From assembly GCA_958510825.1 (NCBI GenBank), contig OY294051.1:4868353-4932352 (forward strand): a DNA stretch of 64,000 bases, written 5' to 3'. The notes under the pieces are model-generated. The model was given only the letters and a program-made list of their open reading frames with translations. It was not told the origin of the DNA and did no database searches. The DNA is from Brachypterus glaber. Lineage: Eukaryota; Arthropoda; Insecta; Coleoptera; Kateretidae. Positions 1-11,329 of the stretch are shown in pieces (positions within the stretch are counted from its first letter, which is position 1; each line of letters opens with the position of its first letter). The position numbers and the translations under genes are program-made.

Positions 1-600
1 CTGGTTCTCTTTCCTTCTCTATGGAATCAATCAATTTTAATATATTATTTTATCATTGTTGACTGGTCTTTTACATACATCTACATATCAGCTTTGGAGT
101 CTTCGTAAATATTATCAATATGTGCGTATTTATTAATTCATTTTGCATAATTTCCATAAATTAATCACTATATCGATGAAATACTACTACCTGATTTAAA
201 TAGAGAAAGAATTTTTGAAATTCCACAAAACAAGATTATATAATTTTACTGGATTTTTTTTTAAATATCTTATAGAGTCACTGAACTTGTACTCAAGTAA
301 TATAAATAGTTTTGTGCCAAATAAATTATTTCTTCTGTCTTGTTTAAATTTTTAAAAATAATAGGACAAATTCTTTTTTAAAATAGTTCTTTAAAAAAGT
401 CAAATTATTTAGTTCTAGGCCTATCTAAAGATAAAGGTTTTTTGGACTATAATAGGTTTCTTATCTAAAGTTGTGATTATTTTTGATGAAAAAAAAACAG
501 GATATGCCAAGGGGGTAAAAACAATTTTTTTAAATTTTAAGATGAATTTTTTGAAATTTGTGTCTTCAAAAACTATTCTTCTTGAAAAGTAATTTGTTCT
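1..600. other. AT-rich non-coding stretch
   Basis: I see no gene, hairpin or repeat copy here. The sequence is dominated by A and T runs and all frames are closed by frequent stops. Confidence 0.6.
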
Positions 601-603
601 TTT

Positions 604-1095
604 TTGATTTTTTTAAACATTTTTTTTATTTTTTTTATAAGTAATATTTTTATTTCTATTCTTTTTACTTTACCCAATGAAAGTCCTGAGTTAGTAAATA
701 AATTACGTTTCTGGACGTTTTATATCCCATTTCCGCCAAAAAAAAATTCAGTCTGTCGGTCGGTCGGTCTGTCGGTCTGTGCGTCTGGGAAATTTGTGAC
801 CACGATAAGTCAAGAACGCTTCGGGCTAAAGACTTCAAATTTGGATCACAGGTTGATTATCCAAAGTTCTAGGCTGGGATTGTTTTTCGTAAAAATCAGG
901 TTGGGATAAGGGGGTGTATATATTTTTTTAATTTATTTTTCGTAAAACGAAAAAAGAAGCATTTTTTGAAAAAAATTTTTTTTTTTTTGAAAAACAAAAA
1001 AATATATATTTTTTTTATTTTTTGTTGTTGTTTTTGGACTTTTTTTATGAACCTAAGCCAATAGGTAAAAGTATTCTTTTGTTGGCAGCATTAGT
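604..1095 (+). repeat. Dispersed repeat family Q, copy 1
   Basis: It contains a GTCGGTCGGTCTGTCGGTCT-type simple stretch near 750-785. That is followed by a conserved block reading GACCACGATAAGTCAAGAAC and then CTTCGGGCTAAAGACTTC, a T/A-rich spacer, and the tail AAGTATTCTTTTGTTGGCAG. The same order of blocks recurs at 3385-3880 and 4436-4803. The open frame through it is shared only because the DNA is repeated. There are no recognisable terminal repeats, so the element class is unknown. Confidence 0.75.
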
Positions 1096-1572
1096 TTTAA
1101 AATATTCTTCTCGAGTCAGTGAACTTGAACTCTCGTCAACAGTTTCACGCTATTCAATTGTTTTTTATTGTTAAGTAATGCGTTTTTTATTTTACTTTTT
1201 TTGAGATAGTTTAAAATCAATTTTTAAAGGTGTCCAATTTTTTAATCTATTTTTAAATCTTTGACTATGTAGAAGCAAATCTTAATTGCAAATTTCGTTG
1301 TATTTTTAATACTGAATATTATTTGTTAATACATATTTTTTATTTATATAGCCACCATTGGTATTTAATACTTTACTTGTAATATTAAATACTGCAATGT
1401 GTGTATTCTATACAATATGTTGTCACACTAATACAGACACTGTGCTGGTACATTTGGATCCCCACGCAACATGTGTTTATTAATACTGTAACATTTGGTA
1501 AATTATATCACAGTTATAGTTTGGTATACTTTAAGTTATAGTTCTTGTGTTATTGATCTAGTTTAAAGTATG
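1096..1572. other. AT-rich non-coding stretch
   Basis: No repeat copy or coding potential is recognised here. Confidence 0.5.
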
Positions 1573-2130
1573 TTACAGTAGAGGAAATGCGCCTAATTTC
1601 GGATGGTTTCCAAATTTCGGATAGTAGTGTATTTAAGATACTGTCTGCAAAGGTAAACAGAAACCTACTTTTATGTGAAGCCAAAAGTCAAACTAAATCC
1701 GTCCTGTAATATGATAACGGTAGAGCTTCTCCCCTTTAAATGGCAGCACAAATCGTTTATATTGCAAATGGCAGTTTTGTGCTCAGTTGTATTATTATGC
1801 TTGTTTAGTTTATAAATAATCGTTATAAAAGTTCGTGATTCTGTCTTGGGTAAGTTATGATGTTAGTTAAGTTGATCCACTATTCATAATTAAGCAATTT
1901 GAAAACGTAAACATTCTACAAATTTCTAATCTAAAAAGCAGAAAGTTGCCTAATTTCGGATAGACTATTTTTGTGCATTTGATTCCCAATTTCGGATATC
2001 CGCAAGGTAATTAATATTCAGGATAACCAACCATTAATTATATTTTTATAATGATACAACAAACTAAGATAAACAATTTTGAAAAAACGAAAATTACCTA
2101 AGATACTAAGATATTCGAAATTGGGAATCT
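1573..2130 (+). repeat. Element with repeated CCTAATTTCGGAT motif
   Basis: The core motif TAATTTCGGATR occurs near 1593 and 1951. Close variants CAAATTTCGGATAG and CCCAATTTCGGATATC lie at 1611 and 1985, and an inverted copy GATATTCGAAATTGGGAATC at 2110-2129. The left edge TACAGTAGAGGAAATGCG resembles the start of Tc1/mariner-type termini. The copy at 1981-2000 and the inverted copy at 2110-2129 can pair. This is probably a decayed DNA transposon. No coding frame survives. Confidence 0.45.
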
Positions 2131-2298
2131 AAAATTATAGTTCCTTTAGTATTTCGTAGAAAATCGCTTAATGATTAAATTACGTCTTAAATGTGAAGGA
2201 ATTACTTTATTTACGAATATGTTATATTTTTGAGTATATTATCTTATATCCCATCAAATTTAAATTTAAGTCGACGTTTATAGGTTTTTAAGACTCGG

Positions 2299-2369
2299 GA
2301 GACTCCGACAGGTGCATCCACAAGAGACTTTTATGAAAGTCTCTTGTCTATCCACCTATCGGAGTCTCC
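2299..2369. repeat. 71-bp near-perfect hairpin
   Basis: Arms 2299-2332 and 2336-2369 are inverted complements with a few mismatches. The sequence begins GGAGACTCCGACAGGTG and ends with its complement, and the loop is about 3 nt. It is GC-richer than the surroundings. This could be a minimal foldback element or a structured RNA. No second copy was seen in the window. Confidence 0.7.
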
Positions 2370-2526
2370 AAAAGCAATCTTATTTTTTAAGTTTAAAAAC
2401 TTTATAACCACAGTTACTTATTTCTGTGGCTTACAGATTTTCTGTAATAAATCTTTTCGGGCTGCCAAACAAGAGCTAGGTTTCCATTCAACTGAGAACT
2501 GAGAACTAAGTTTATAGTACTACCTT

Positions 2527-2600
2527 GGGAGCGTTCAAGTATTACGTAACGCAAAATTTGGCGGTACTCGTTTGGACTGGTAAACGACTGGTAAAGTCAG
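2527..2600 (+). repeat. Repeat family K, partial copy 1
   Basis: The motif GCGTTCAAGTATTACGTAAC followed by GCAAAATTTGG recurs at 44303 as CGTTCAAGTATTACGTTACG. It is a fragment of a dispersed element of unknown class. No matching terminal repeat was found on the right. Confidence 0.5.
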
Positions 2601-3326
2601 CCGCGTGGTTTGGGGGGCGTGTTTATATTTAAAAACTCACGTCTCTTCCTACGTTTGACGAGCTGTGATGGGTGTTCTGTGATGTATTTTAAATTCATAT
2701 ATGTGCATATAGAAACTAAATATCACATGTATTTACATGTACATGAACATGTACATGCTTTTCATTTTCAAAAAAAATGGTTTTTCTTATTAAAAAAAAA
2801 ACTGATGTGATGGTCCAAAACGGACGAATGTTCAGCGACCAAAAATAAACCTAGAAAATCATTTCTGATCCTCGTCAACCAACAACAAAATTTGTGGTCC
2901 TGTGTTATCTTCGAAGAAAACATAACTTTAATCTTACATTACTTTGTTTGGTAAGACCCTAAGGACTCGTACATAAAATGTCAATTTCTTCCTCAGTTTT
3001 AACAAAACCCTTGGATCCGTGTTGTCGGCAATAAAACTAAGCAAGTGTCTACTTTAAGTTAATTGATCAGTATATAACATTGATGAGTACCTATTTATTT
3101 ATATAATTAATCATAGTACCGGTCGTTTTTGTAATAAAACTTTATCTTCCTCATTCTTATAACCCCGAGTTAAATACAAGTAAAAAGTCCAAACGTTTTT
3201 TATTGGCAATAAAGTTTTCTTTTGTTTTTCTTGTTTGGTACTCTTTCCTTAATATACGACCACCCCGTACTTAATCGTTCTTTCCCATGGACTTTAAATT
3301 TCTAAAATAAACTTTGAATTAAAAAC
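2601..3326. other. Non-coding stretch
   Basis: Nothing convincing. ACATGTACATGAACATGTAC near 2737-2756 is a short self-complementary run. The open frames present are short and unsupported. Confidence 0.5.
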
Positions 3327-3360
3327 AAGCCGTGAAGATATGTAAAGCTTCGCACTCCAA
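3327..3360 (-). repeat. Short hairpin repeat V, copy 1
   Basis: GCCGTGAAGATATGTAAAGC then TTCGCACTCC is the reverse complement of blocks at 8610-8650 and 46019-46061, where the motif folds into a stem. It is a terminal fragment only. Confidence 0.45.
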
Positions 3361-3384
3361 GTACAAAATTTGTTAAAATTATTT

Positions 3385-3880
3385 ATTTTTTACTTCCCCC
3401 AAGAAAAGTCTTGCGTTAGTAAAAAATGTCGAAAAAAATTTATTGCTTTTTTTTCGTTTATGGACGGTTTATATCAAAAAAATATGACTTCCGTCAAAGA
3501 AACGTTCTGTCTGTCGGTCTTTCGGTCGGTCTGTCGGTCTGTCGCTCTGTCGGTCTATGGGTCTGTCGGTATGTCCGGGAAATTTGTGACCACGATAACT
3601 CAAGAATGCTTCGGGCTAAAGACTTTAAATTTGGACCCTAAGTTGATTATCGAAATTTCTAGGCTGCGATTGTTTTTGGTAAAAATCGGATTGGAGTAAT
3701 GGGGAAAATGGGGTGAAAACAATTTTTTTCAAAAAAATTTTTTTTAGTTTTTTTTTGTTTTACAAAAAGCGACTTTTTTGAAAAAAAAAATTATTCTTTT
3801 TTTATTATTTTTTTTTTCGTTTTTGATTTTAATGAAGCTAGGCGTATAGGGGAAAGTATTGTTTTGTTGGCAGCAGTAAT
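3385..3880 (+). repeat. Dispersed repeat family Q, copy 2
   Basis: It has the same block order as copy 1: CCCAAGAAAAGTCTTGCG at the left, a GTCTGTCGGTCT-rich stretch at 3505-3575, GACCACGATAACTCAAGAAT, then CTAGGCGTATAGGGGAAAGT and TTGTTGGCAGCAGTAA. It is diverged from the other copies. The two overlapping open frames here are by-products of the simple repeat. Confidence 0.75.
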
Positions 3881-4435
3881 TTAAAATTTGTGCAAAATAT
3901 GGAGCGAGAGTTTTCACTAGCAGAAAAAGTTTTGAAATATGTAAAATTGTGATAGTTTTACCAAAAGCGGTGATAAAATAAAATGAAATTTTTACACATT
4001 TAACACGATTTCGTGTCAATTCGCATAAATGTGTTAACATTTTTCTGACAATGTTATTTTCAGAGGATTTTGTTTTTATTAAACAATAAATTTAGTACTA
4101 ATAATTTTTTTTTGAGGTTGTCCCGATATTTAATGCCACAACTGTATTATAAATTATTAGAAACGAAACATATAGTAAACTGTATATTATACTTGGCGTT
4201 TGTATAATGAGAACAAGCAGGTATTTACGTATTTATACATTTCCCAGGGTTCCTCGATTATGCGTATCATAATTTTTATTCCTTGACCAAATATAGGTAA
4301 AGAAAGTAACATGAAAGTTGGAAATATAATTGATAGTTTAGATTAAGAGCAGTGATTGAAGTACTTAGATCATGATATAGATACTAGTATTATACAGTAA
4401 ACTTACGCAAAAAGGTACCACCCTGTAGTAATCTA
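3881..4435. other. AT-rich non-coding stretch
   Basis: No recognised feature. Confidence 0.5.
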
Positions 4436-4803
4436 CTATTACTTTCCCCAAGGAGAGTCTTGAGTTAGTAAAAAAAAATCGAAAAATTTTTATTGCTTTT
4501 TTTTACGTTTCTGGACTTTTTATTAAATTTGTGACCACGATAACTCAAGAACACTTTGGGCTAAAGACTTCAAATTTGGACCACAGGTTGATTATCCAAA
4601 GTTCTAGACTGGGATTCGTAAAAATCGGGTTGGGGTAAGGGGGTAAAATGGGATAAAAATATTTTTTATTAATTTTTCGTTATAAGAAAAAAGAAACTTT
4701 TTAAAAAAATAATTTTTAATTTTTGTTTTAATTTTTTTTTGTTTTTGATTTTAATGAACCTAAGCCTATAGGGGAAAGTATTATTTTGTTGTCAGCAGTA
4801 TTT
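4436..4803 (+). repeat. Dispersed repeat family Q, copy 3 (internally deleted)
   Basis: It begins CCCCAAGGAGAGTCTTGAG and lacks the GTCGGTCTGT simple stretch. It keeps GACCACGATAACTCAAGAAC and ends GCCTATAGGGGAAAGTATTA. The loss of the simple stretch shows that the surrounding blocks are the conserved part of the family. Confidence 0.75.
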
Positions 4804-5470
4804 TTTTACTTTTACTTTTGGTTAAGTATTTAAAAAAAATAAAATATTTTGTGTGTAGAACTTTGTATAAGGAATATATGGTCCAAATTTCAAGTATTTA
4901 ACTAAAGACCTTCTAGAGTTATTATATTCAATATTTTTACTGGATTAACTGACAGACAGACTAATACAGATTAACGATTAAGGAAACTAATATCACGAAA
5001 ATAATCTTTTTTTGCAAATGATAAGTGTCAAATCTAAAAAAAACATTTTTTTTTCAATTTTTTTTTATCAAGGCGGAGTTAGAGTTTCGCGAAAATCGGG
5101 AAAAGTCAAATGCTACGTTGTCGAGGCTCAAGAATCGAGACTCCTCGACCTGATTATTTATTTTTTATTTTTCGTACCCCTACTATAAAACTTCTAAATA
5201 AGTTCTCTATATAAAAGTTAAGGAAACAAAGAATCTTTGTCAATAACAAAAGCTCGTCTGGCCTACTGTGGGGATGTTTTGACGCGTGATACTAAGGTCA
5301 GTAAACCCTGCAAAAGTTCTAGAAGCTAGAAAATCATTAAGATAATCTGGTTCCTTTATAATAATAAAATTGGCTTCCTTTCTTAACTTTTAATTTTTTG
5401 ATTTTTCCTGCAGAAACGTGTAAAGATAAAAGATATAGTTATAATTATGATTTGCAGAAAGGAAAGTAAA
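4804..5470. other. AT-rich non-coding stretch
   Basis: No gene. A small hairpin GTCGAGG...CCTCGAC lies near 5119-5153. The rest is low complexity. Confidence 0.5.
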
Positions 5471-5482
5471 TAATCACGAATC

Positions 5483-5728
5483 ATGGGTTACGGTCGACAG
5501 CCATGGGCACCTAGTGCTATAGAATTTGCAGAACAGCTACCAGTACACCCGGAAAAATATGTCTACAATTTAACTTTCGGATATCGGTACCAAAATTTTA
5601 AAAGAAATTGTAAAATTATTCCGAATATCATAATAGTAGTAAATTTTTGGGTTGGCCAAAGCCGGACAACTAGGCCATTTCTGGCCCTTTTTGTCACCAC
5701 AGGCAATCCCAGCCATTTACTAATTTGA
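5483..5728 (+). other. Unrecognised short ORF, 81 codons
   Basis: An ATG-initiated frame opens with MGYGRQPWAPSAIEFAEQ and is noticeably less AT-rich over its first 35 codons than the flanks. I do not recognise the product. Its second half overlaps the antisense LINE fragment at 5590-6024, so only about 5483-5585 could be independent coding sequence, for example part of an exon. It may equally be chance. No splice sites or neighbours support it. Confidence 0.15.
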
Positions 5729-6024
5729 GTCCTTGAACCTGCCCGTCCTTTCAATAAAGGTCAGGATTTTGGCCCAGGGGAGATCTCTTAGTTCCTCTCG
5801 GTCGAGTCTTAGAGTTTCAAAGACTTGCAACCTGATCCTGTCGTATTTGACACACTCGGCTAAGTAATGAGAGGATGTTTCATCCTCTCCGCACTCTGGG
5901 CATAGCGGACTCTCTTCCTTAGCTTGCAGTGGCCCGTGAGGACCACTACAAGTTGTCTGAGTGCAGTTCTTCCTTTTTCCAGCAACCACTCGGTTTTTGG
6001 CTTGCTAGGGCCAGCCAGGATCAT
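5590..6024 (-). pseudogene. LINE ORF2 C-terminal remnant (RNase H tail plus zinc knuckle)
   Basis: On the minus strand a frame reading EWLLEKGRTALRQLVVVLTG then HCKL (about 6000-5915) matches the typical end of an RNase H domain in I/jockey-group non-LTR retrotransposons. The next block is in a different frame: SPLCPECGEDETSSHYLAEC, giving the C-x2-C-x8-H-x4-C knuckle that normally follows about 10-15 residues later. A frameshift with loss of a few codons near 5915-5925 therefore separates them. The frame closes after FIERTGRFKDSN at 5720. The sequence down to about 5590 is probably 3' UTR. The fragment is 5'-truncated with no reverse transcriptase left, and is non-functional. Confidence 0.75.
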
Positions 6025-6177
6025 CGTAAATTTAAGGGGTTAATTTAAAATTCAGTTAAATTTTCCAGAAAATATTTAAAAAAAAACAATTAAATGATAT
6101 GAATTTTATAGAATTTAATCTTAATACTACTTTATAATTTTACCCCCATTTTTTACAGTGTAAAGCATTTGTGATAC

Positions 6178-6332
6178 TTAAGGGCACATTCACAGGCTGG
6201 CATAACAAGCATAATACATAAGAATGCGATGCTGCGATTGGTTTGATGTGTCGTCATGTATCTTGCAAGCCAATCACGGTATCGCATTCTTATGTATTAT
6301 GCTTGTTATGCGAGCCTCTGGATGTGCCTTAA
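6178..6332. mobile_element. TTAA-flanked hairpin MITE, copy 1
   Basis: Element 6182-6328 is flanked by TTAA on both sides (6178-6181 and 6329-6332). The arms are long inverted repeats: GGGCACATTCACAGGCTGG at the left, CAGCCAATCACGG-type core and CATAAGAATGCGATGC in both arms, and a loop of about 25 nt. Relatives are at 43563, 43746 and 55440. The TTAA duplication is the target choice of piggyBac-like transposases. The outermost bases (GGGC) are not the classic piggyBac CCC start, so the superfamily is inferred. Confidence 0.85.
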
Positions 6333-6558
6333 GTAACATATTTGTATTAGATACTTATTGCAAGTCCAAACATACTGGATATAAACATTAAAACAACTTT
6401 AAAAAAAATTATAACTCGTTTTAAGTTCAGTTAATACTTGATTCCAAAAAAAGAATGTAAATGCAATTTTTTCACTTTTTTTAGTATTTTGAATACTGCA
6501 TAAAAATCTACTTGTCATCATTCATTTACGTTTCTTCTAAACTTAATACATTTTTTTT

Positions 6559-6894
6559 TTATTTAAACCAGGCACCTTTACGTCTTTTAATTTTTAACCC
6601 ATTGAAATATCCAACTTTAATCAAGCAAAATATTTGATTTAAGTATTTAACATTCTTGCGAATAGTATACAAACTTTTGAGCCACTTGATCTGAATATTC
6701 TTTACTTGATTTAAGTAATTATTTCTCTGTGTGTAAAATGTTCCTAGAGAGAAGTAGGTCCTTTGATATAAATTACGCCAAATATGGAAAACCGCACATT
6801 CTCGGCTTAATATTATACCTTTGGTATTATTTTCATTGCATTGTAAAATATCTGGGGCAGGAACACAAAAAAGGATACGGGGAATATTCGGCAT
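6559..6894 (-). other. Unsupported 111-codon ORF, probably repeat-derived
   Basis: The frame starts MPNIPRILFCVPAPDILQC. It is Ile/Asn/Lys-rich with no domain I recognise. The DNA beneath contains repeated CTTGATTTAAGTA-like blocks near 6630 and 6703-6718, as seen in some invertebrate transposon remnants. I regard the frame as accidental. Confidence 0.15.
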
Positions 6895-8609
6895 AACATA
6901 AAAATGCAGAAAATATTTAGAAAATAAAAAATTATAATCTACATGACACTGTGTCAGCTAAAGTGCCTTAACATGTCGTTTTCTGTCAACAAAACGTCAC
7001 ATCAATCATTATTATTTATTACTATTTTCTATGATAACAATTAGCAACAATTTCCTTAACAGTAATTACAAAATTTACTACATTCACTAAATCTACAATA
7101 CTAAAGATTTTTCACGGATCGCTACACCTTTTATCGTAATCGCCCGTTTTTTGCATTTTTAAGTGCACGTCAATAAAATTTAAAAATTGTTTCTTAATAA
7201 AATGTCTCTGTTTATACGTAAAATATAGAGGCTTTGAGTGAGTGGGTCAAATGGGACAAAAACTAATGTTTTTTGGCAACGGAAAGAAATGTTAACAAAA
7301 AGGAGTTCTTTTAATTTAATAATATATGCGCAGCGCTATAATTGTTACCCTTGTTGACTTACAGCCATGTATATATCTATGTTCTATGTACGAGAAAGAA
7401 AAGGCACACTGCTGAAAAAAATACACGTGTTTTCTTTTGTTAGCTAGTTAACACCTCTCTTAGAATTTTAAATATGTTAGACCGTTTATGGACATAATTA
7501 CCGCCGAGGGTATATTTATTTGTAAATTGTTCGTAGAATAGACCTTTTTTTGGCCTTGTTGTACTCTTCTCGGTTCCTGAGCTGAAAGAGCATTACTTTA
7601 TGTACTGTAAAAAGTAAACTGAATATTCAGTTACAAATGGACCGGAAATCGGAAGTTATCATCCTAGACAATTTTACTTTAATTTTTGTTAAAAAACCAA
7701 AGAACTTTTACCTCAAGAAGTAATTTCAGACCAATGTTTATGAATGTATCATCTTTTTGTTTGTTTATTTACTAACAGAAACGCGATCAGCTTTGTGGTG
7801 TAAAATGTAGATGTAGCTAGTCGACTTTCAGGCTACCTAGTAGCGATGTTGCGTATTTTCCGCCTTATCATGAATTCAAATCATTATACTTAAATTAAAA
7901 ATGTAAAAAACTTTATTGTGTATACTATAATTATGTTTAATAATATAGTATATTTAAATCCATTAAAATTAAACTACTAGTTCATATAAAACTCATACAG
8001 AACTAATGTTTCTTAAAATTTACAATAAAATATCCAAAGTATATGTTTCCAATCGGCAACACTGTACCCCTGTCAGTCATTTTACGACATTAGACTGTGA
8101 GTTTACACATTTTTTCTCTCTCTTTGAGCGTACCAAGTGTAAACAATAGTCACTCCCCACCAGCCCCTCGCCATAGTTGGTTCACGCTTCAAACAAAGCA
8201 TACCGTAGATTTCATCATGCTCCTTCTTAAGGTAAAAGTTTTTGTAAAAAACCCAACATTCCATGTCCGTCCTTAATTATTAAAGTACGTGACTTTAGAA
8301 CTATAGTTTTTAACAAAAATTAAAGTATATTTGTATAAAATAAATCAAACTCTCTTTCCATTTTTAACTAAATATTCAGTTACAACAGTATTCATAGATA
8401 AAGATTAAAAAAAAATCCATTGACAAATAAAAAAGTTATATAACCTAATAAAACGATCCCAAAAATGAATGGAACCGAAAATAAGTTTTTTTTTGTAGAT
8501 ACTGTATCTAGTCTTTGGACGGTAGACCAGGTTTATACAGTATAAAAAATAAAGAGGGTGCGCGAGAAGTATATCGAGATAAAACGCAATATACTATCCG
8601 TTGAAAAGA
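6895..8609. other. Non-coding stretch
   Basis: No repeat family of this window is present. Around 8040-8230 the base composition is less AT-rich (CAATCGGCAACACTGTACCC and CACTCCCCACCAGCCCCTCG), without an open frame or clear promoter. Confidence 0.5.
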
Positions 8610-8650
8610 GTATATAATAGAATGCGAAGCATTACATATCTTCACGGCTT
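8610..8650 (+). repeat. Short hairpin repeat V, copy 2
   Basis: TATATAATAGAATGCGAAGC then ATTACATATCTTCACGGC, shared with 3327-3360 (inverted), 40396-40420 (partial) and 46019-46061. An ATATACTAT block stands 20 bp upstream and resembles the ends of the AATAGT hairpin families. Confidence 0.5.
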
Positions 8651-9207
8651 TTTTTGGTCTTATTGTGCTCAAAAGTATACCATTTGCTCATGAATTATTT
8701 ATTTTTCTGCATATCTGATGGAACGTACTAATATAGAAATTAAAATATAAGGTATCGCTCATGACTAAATTTTATAAAATAAAGCATATCGCCTTGTAAA
8801 TTTCGAAACATCGTATCTGAAAAATGGGAACTTGCCAGAGACTAGAAGTATTCTTTTTTATGGAATTAGTAGGGTAGTAATTTATTAATTGACTAATTTA
8901 TATGAGTTTCTCTTTTACAACTAATTATTAATTAAATATGAATATATTACTATTTATAATTATTGTTATTAATTTATTATTTACCAAAAAATACCTCGAA
9001 ATATTCTTTTTATAAAATGTAATGACAGTTTTTATAGGTTGACTTTTATGAACATGCTTGCAAACCTAGCGCAGTACCACGCTAGTCAGTACTGCAGTAA
9101 GTGACTAAACTATTGACAGAACTATAATATACAATTTAAAAATGGACAAAAAGGTTTTAGTTTAGCAGTAAATTAATTAAATTAACCAAATCAAAGAATA
9201 TGTGTAA
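8651..9207. other. AT-rich non-coding stretch
   Basis: No recognised feature. Confidence 0.5.
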
Positions 9208-9478
9208 AAATATTAAGATAAGTATTAAAACAATTTATATCAATTTGTGATGAAAAAAATATAAAAGTTGGTTTGACATATTATAAATCGTTGAAAAATA
9301 ATCTTCCGAATTACACATGATTCTTCGAATTCACAGTTTTCATCCGAATTTTCTGTCAAAGGAAATAATTACTCCAGGTGCCTGGTCGTAATTATTTCCA
9401 GACAGCAAATTTTCATGAAAACAGTGAATTTTTCCCGCATAATTCTCAGCCTCTTGTGTGATTATATATGAAAATTCG
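9208..9478 (+). repeat. Inverted-repeat element family P, copy 1
   Basis: A second copy lies at 24818-25086 in the same orientation. The right part, about 9300-9470, folds. CTGTCAAAGGAAATAATTAC pairs with GTAATTATTTCCAGACAG around a CCAGGTGCCTGG centre, and the outer arms ATTACACATGA... and ...TTGTGTGATTA continue the pairing. The class is unknown and there are no coding frames. Confidence 0.75.
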
Positions 9479-9751
9479 CCTAGATCTTGACGCAACCTGT
9501 ATAGATTTAAGTTCTCATTAAGTTATATAACGTTCCTGCGAGCCCGATTCGGCAGGAAGAAGACTATTACTGTAGATAATTTATTTAATTACATTAATAT
9601 AGCTGCAAAATAAATTAAAAAGAAACAACAACAACAAAACTGTCGATTGATACAGTCAACAATGCAGAGACTATAAGTATAAATGCTTTCTTCCTCGATT
9701 CTTTTTATTAGGAGGAGATTTTTTGTATAGGGTGTTCCCAAATAAGCCATA

Positions 9752-10020
9752 TATGGGAGGCATAGCGTAGTGGCTAGCGCGTATGCATAGCAAGTCTACT
9801 ATCGTGAGTTCGATTCTCACTGGCGCCGATTTGCCTTTTTCAGTCAATTAATAATTGAAATTTGGCGAAGGCGATAAGTGAAACGGACACACCCTAGAAA
9901 CTGGTTCGAAAGTCAGTATAAGCCGGTGGTTCCCTCTACTACTAGCCCACACAAGTCCTGGACTTAGGGGATGCTTAATTAAGTAGAATAGTACGAGGTT
10001 AAACAAACAAACAAACAAAC
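9752..10020 (+). mobile_element. tRNA-derived SINE, copy 1
   Basis: The head carries RNA polymerase III promoter elements: A box TAGCGTAGTGG at 9763-9773 and B box GAGTTCGATTC at 9806-9816, spaced as in a tRNA gene. A non-tRNA body follows (GGCGAAGGCGATAAGTGAAA, then CCGGTGGTTCCCTCTACTAC, then CAAGTCCTGGACTTAGGGG) and ends in an (AAAC)n tail at about 10000-10020. The second copy, at 47955-48224, is inverted. The head does not fold into a full cloverleaf that I can trace, so it is not a functional tRNA. The mobilising LINE is unknown. The tail abuts element D1 directly. Confidence 0.85.
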
Positions 10021-10021
10021 A

Positions 10022-10333
10022 TTTTATCCAATACATACAGATAATAAGACAATTACCAGCTTTATTTTAAATAGATAAACTCAATAATAACCCCCGCGTG
10101 GCTTTTACTTTATTGAGTGGATAATTATTTATTTTACTCACTCAACTGTCACTTGTCAAATTATTTTCTTGTAAATGTCATTAAAATTTTTAATAAAAAT
10201 ATGAGTTCCTAAGCTATTCATGGGTAAACCGATATTGCCCTCTCGAAAATTAACCTGCTTGACTAACGCCTCGCAGGTTAATTTTTTTATGGGCAATATC
10301 TTACTTTACCCACTAGTACCATAAATAACTATT
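10022..10333 (+). mobile_element. Hairpin element family D, copy 1
   Basis: The left end is TTTTATCCAATACATACAG. The body includes AATAACCCCCGCGTGGC. The right end is a hairpin (GGGTAAACCGATATTGCCC against GGGCAATATCTTACTTTACC) closing on CCATAAATAACTATT at 10333. It is the reverse-oriented relative of 55900-56311, with the segment between the inner inverted repeat and the outer hairpin arm deleted. Its asymmetric layout fits HINE-like non-autonomous elements. Confidence 0.7.
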
Positions 10334-11329
10334 TTTAGTTAAAGAGGCCTAGGGTTTACAAAATCCAAAATCCAAAAGGTAGTATTTGTACATATACTTC
10401 CAAGATTTTTGTATGACTTCAGAGATTTTAAATATCTATAATTTTTTGAAAAGTCTTTGAAAACTTATGAGAAATTACCGACATTTTCGATATTTTTGTT
10501 AAAAATTTTGAAATTTAAAAAAAATTTATTCGAAAATTTGTTGACCCGTCGATTTTTTTATTTAATATTTATTATTTTTTTTTGTTTTAATTTTTTTCGT
10601 CGGTTTTTATAGTTATTTTCGATTATTTAATTTTTATTTTTTTTTATTTTTTCTTAATATATTCTTTTAATTTTTTTTTTGTAAAATAAATTTAAATTTG
10701 ATTGCAATATTTATCTTTTTTTTTGTAATTTATTTTTTTTTCCTAGAATATTTATACCTAAAAAAATCATAAAATTTAATTTAATTTTAACTTTAAATTA
10801 AATATTTATTTATTTTTGCAAAATAATGCAAAAATAAGAATGCGTTGATAATCTGAAACTGAGTAAACAAGTAAAAAATATAATTAATTCTTTGTCTAAC
10901 TGTAAGTCATCTGCAGTAATTGTGCAATAAGTACCGTAAGTCTTAATTATGAATTGCAGATGAGGTTGAAAAAAATAGTTTTAAAACACTGCTACCAACA
11001 AAACAAAAATTAATTCACCTGGGAGGTTTAAGGCAGAAAAAAAACTAGAATTTAGAAAGTTATATATCTGTCTTTAAAATCAAATGGACAGGAAATAGTA
11101 AATAGTACCATTTCATCCTTTTTGGGAATTATCAGCACTGTGTATCCTGTATGTTGTTAATATTTAAATAAAACGTTAGAACAAGAACAAGAACAAGAAC
11201 AAACAAAAAAATTAACAAACTAATATGAAAATACTGTGGTATAATAACAAGTTCAACTGTTTTTTGGGTATAATTTGGGCACTTAAATAACAATTTGTTG
11301 TTTTTAGTTAGCCACACGTACTCTTTATG
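10334..11329. other. Low-complexity AT-rich stretch
   Basis: Long T and A runs from 10440 to 10830 and an (AAGAAC)n-like run at 11178-11202. No gene or repeat family is recognised. Confidence 0.55.

Noticed and set aside
604..909. Frames through family Q with similar predicted peptides (also 3370-3699)
   Set aside because: The peptide similarity follows from DNA repetition; the frames are different lengths and broken in copy 3.
9763..9830. Functional tRNA gene
   Set aside because: A and B boxes are present, but I cannot draw a full cloverleaf. A 180-bp shared body and an AAAC tail identify a SINE.
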